From Streptomyces camponoticapitis (GTDB taxonomy: Bacteria; Actinomycetota; Actinomycetes; Streptomycetales; Streptomycetaceae), in the NCBI RefSeq assembly GCF_014646115.1, contig NZ_BMMV01000007.1, forward strand, positions 62,001-126,000: 64,000 nt of DNA, written 5' to 3'. The position numbers were made by a program, and so were the translations under genes. Under the pieces are notes generated by a model. It did not search any database and was not told the DNA's origin. It was given only the letters and a program-made list of their open reading frames with translations. Below, in pieces: positions 63,249 through 64,000 of the stretch; the first letter of the stretch is position 1; each line of letters starts with the position of its first letter.

Positions 63249-63381
63249 CGCGGGGCGGTCGGAGCGGCCGAAGGGCGATCACTTGGCGATCGAATGACCG
63301 GAACTTCCGTCGTTCGATCACGCTGCACTAGAGTCGTCGCGCCGGGCCATCACCGCATCACCCTCCGGAGGGACTGCCACC

Positions 63382-64000
63382 GTGCGCGAAGGTGCCGCCG
63401 AACGTCATGACCGACTGCTGAATCTGGTGCGTGAGCGCGGCACCGTACGGGTGTCGGATCTCGCCGAGCGACTGGGTGTCGCGCCCGTCACCGCGCGCCG
63501 GGACGTGGAGGCTCTGGCCGCCCGCGGGCTGCTGGACCGTGCGCACGGCTCGGTGTCCTGGCCGCGCGGGCAGGGGCCGGCCGGGAGCGCGCCGGGGGCC
63601 GGCAGCCCGGTGATCGGAATGCTGGCGCCGGCCGCCGCGTACTACTTCGCCGAGGTGATCCGCGGCGCCCACGAGGCGGCGGCCCGGCTCGGCGCCCGCC
63701 TCATCCTGCGCGTCTCCGACTACCGGTCCGAGGACGACGCCTCGCACGCGGCCGGGCTGCTCGCCGCCGGTGCGCAGGGGCTGCTGGTCGCCCCCAGCTG
63801 GACGGCGCCGGACCACCCCGAACGGTACGGCGACTGGGTCGCCGCGCTGCCGGTCCCCACGGTGCTCGTGGAGCGGCTCGGTGTGCCGGGCGGGCCGCTG
63901 GACGATCTGGACCGGGTCCGTTCCGACCACGCGCACGGGGTGCTCCTGGCCGTACGGCATCTGATCCGGCTCGGGCACGGGACCCCGCTGCTGGTGGCCA
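63382..64000 (+). CDS. DeoR-HTH / LacI-type sensor regulator, cut by window edge
   Basis: The first 206 codons from a GTG with GGAGGG upstream. Residues 1-55: ERHDRLLNLVRERGTVRVSDLAERLGVAPVTARRDVEALAARGLL, a DeoR-type HTH. From residue 73: SPVIGMLAPAAAYYFAEVIRGAHEAAARLGARLIL, the start of a LacI-type periplasmic-binding-like sensor domain. So it is likely a sugar-responsive repressor, with DeoR HTH replacing the usual LacI HTH. The ligand and C-terminus lie outside the window. Confidence 0.9.
   Translation, partial: MREGAAERHDRLLNLVRERGTVRVSDLAERLGVAPVTARRDVEALAARGLLDRAHGSVSWPRGQGPAGSAPGAGSPVIGMLAPAAAYYFAEVIRGAHEAAARLGARLILRVSDYRSEDDASHAAGLLAAGAQGLLVAPSWTAPDHPERYGDWVAALPVPTVLVERLGVPGGPLDDLDRVRSDHAHGVLLAVRHLIRLGHGTPLLVA

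Overview
The window is a very GC-rich stretch of Streptomyces chromosome. The evidence is the strong G/C preference at third codon positions, the many GTG starts, leaderless -10 elements placed 7-9 nt before start codons, and the developmental genes bldM, whiD and the ECF sigma gene shbA. It looks like conserved core chromosome: I saw no insertion sequence, prophage, CRISPR array, rRNA or tRNA. Most functional names rest on motifs read by eye and on recall of the families; no search was run.

Layout. 1-3.8 kb: the 5' part of purN, a low-complexity membrane protein and a DUF6350-type membrane protein whose tail overlaps it convergently. 3.9-7.4 kb: a membrane-anchored HTH/sigma-like fusion facing sucCD across a strong terminator. 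7.7-15.8 kb: two divergent gene sets, (vWA, DUF5682, MoxR ATPase) and (SWIM protein, DUF5691), sharing a promoter region with back-to-back TTGTCAGTG elements typical of the LexA-independent DNA-damage (PafBC / RecA-NDp) promoter class. The pcrA helicase gene at 21.9 kb has the same promoter type. This five-gene set is the best candidate for a poorly described system.

15.8-26.4 kb: icmB, a lipase-like hydrolase, an M23 peptidase, pcrA, two NlpC/P60 hydrolases (one behind a c-di-AMP riboswitch, the other with a TTA codon), and secreted or membrane proteins of unknown function. 26.4-33.7 kb: a PspC-type two-component system facing a PspC membrane protein, DoxX, a membrane protein, a methyltransferase and a Uma2-fold protein. 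33.8-37.8 kb: guaA, chorismate mutase behind an aromatic-rich leader peptide and hairpin, and an LAETG surface protein below a Crp-like palindrome. 37.9-53.1 kb: a GMC oxidoreductase, succinic semialdehyde dehydrogenase, four Ser/Thr kinase-family genes (one a clear pseudokinase with a split domain) and glpD.

53.4-64 kb: a nucleotide-sugar dehydrogenase homologue lacking its catalytic Cys, a small membrane protein, guaB3 (active-site Cys changed to His), guaB, shbA, bldM with a sigma-BldN-type promoter, whiD, a LysR regulator, a MOSC protein, an SDR and a truncated DeoR/LacI-type regulator.

Themes: purine synthesis (purN, guaA, guaB, guaB3), cell-wall remodelling tied to development (M23, NlpC/P60, kinases, bldM/whiD), and DNA-damage response (pcrA and the MoxR/vWA set).
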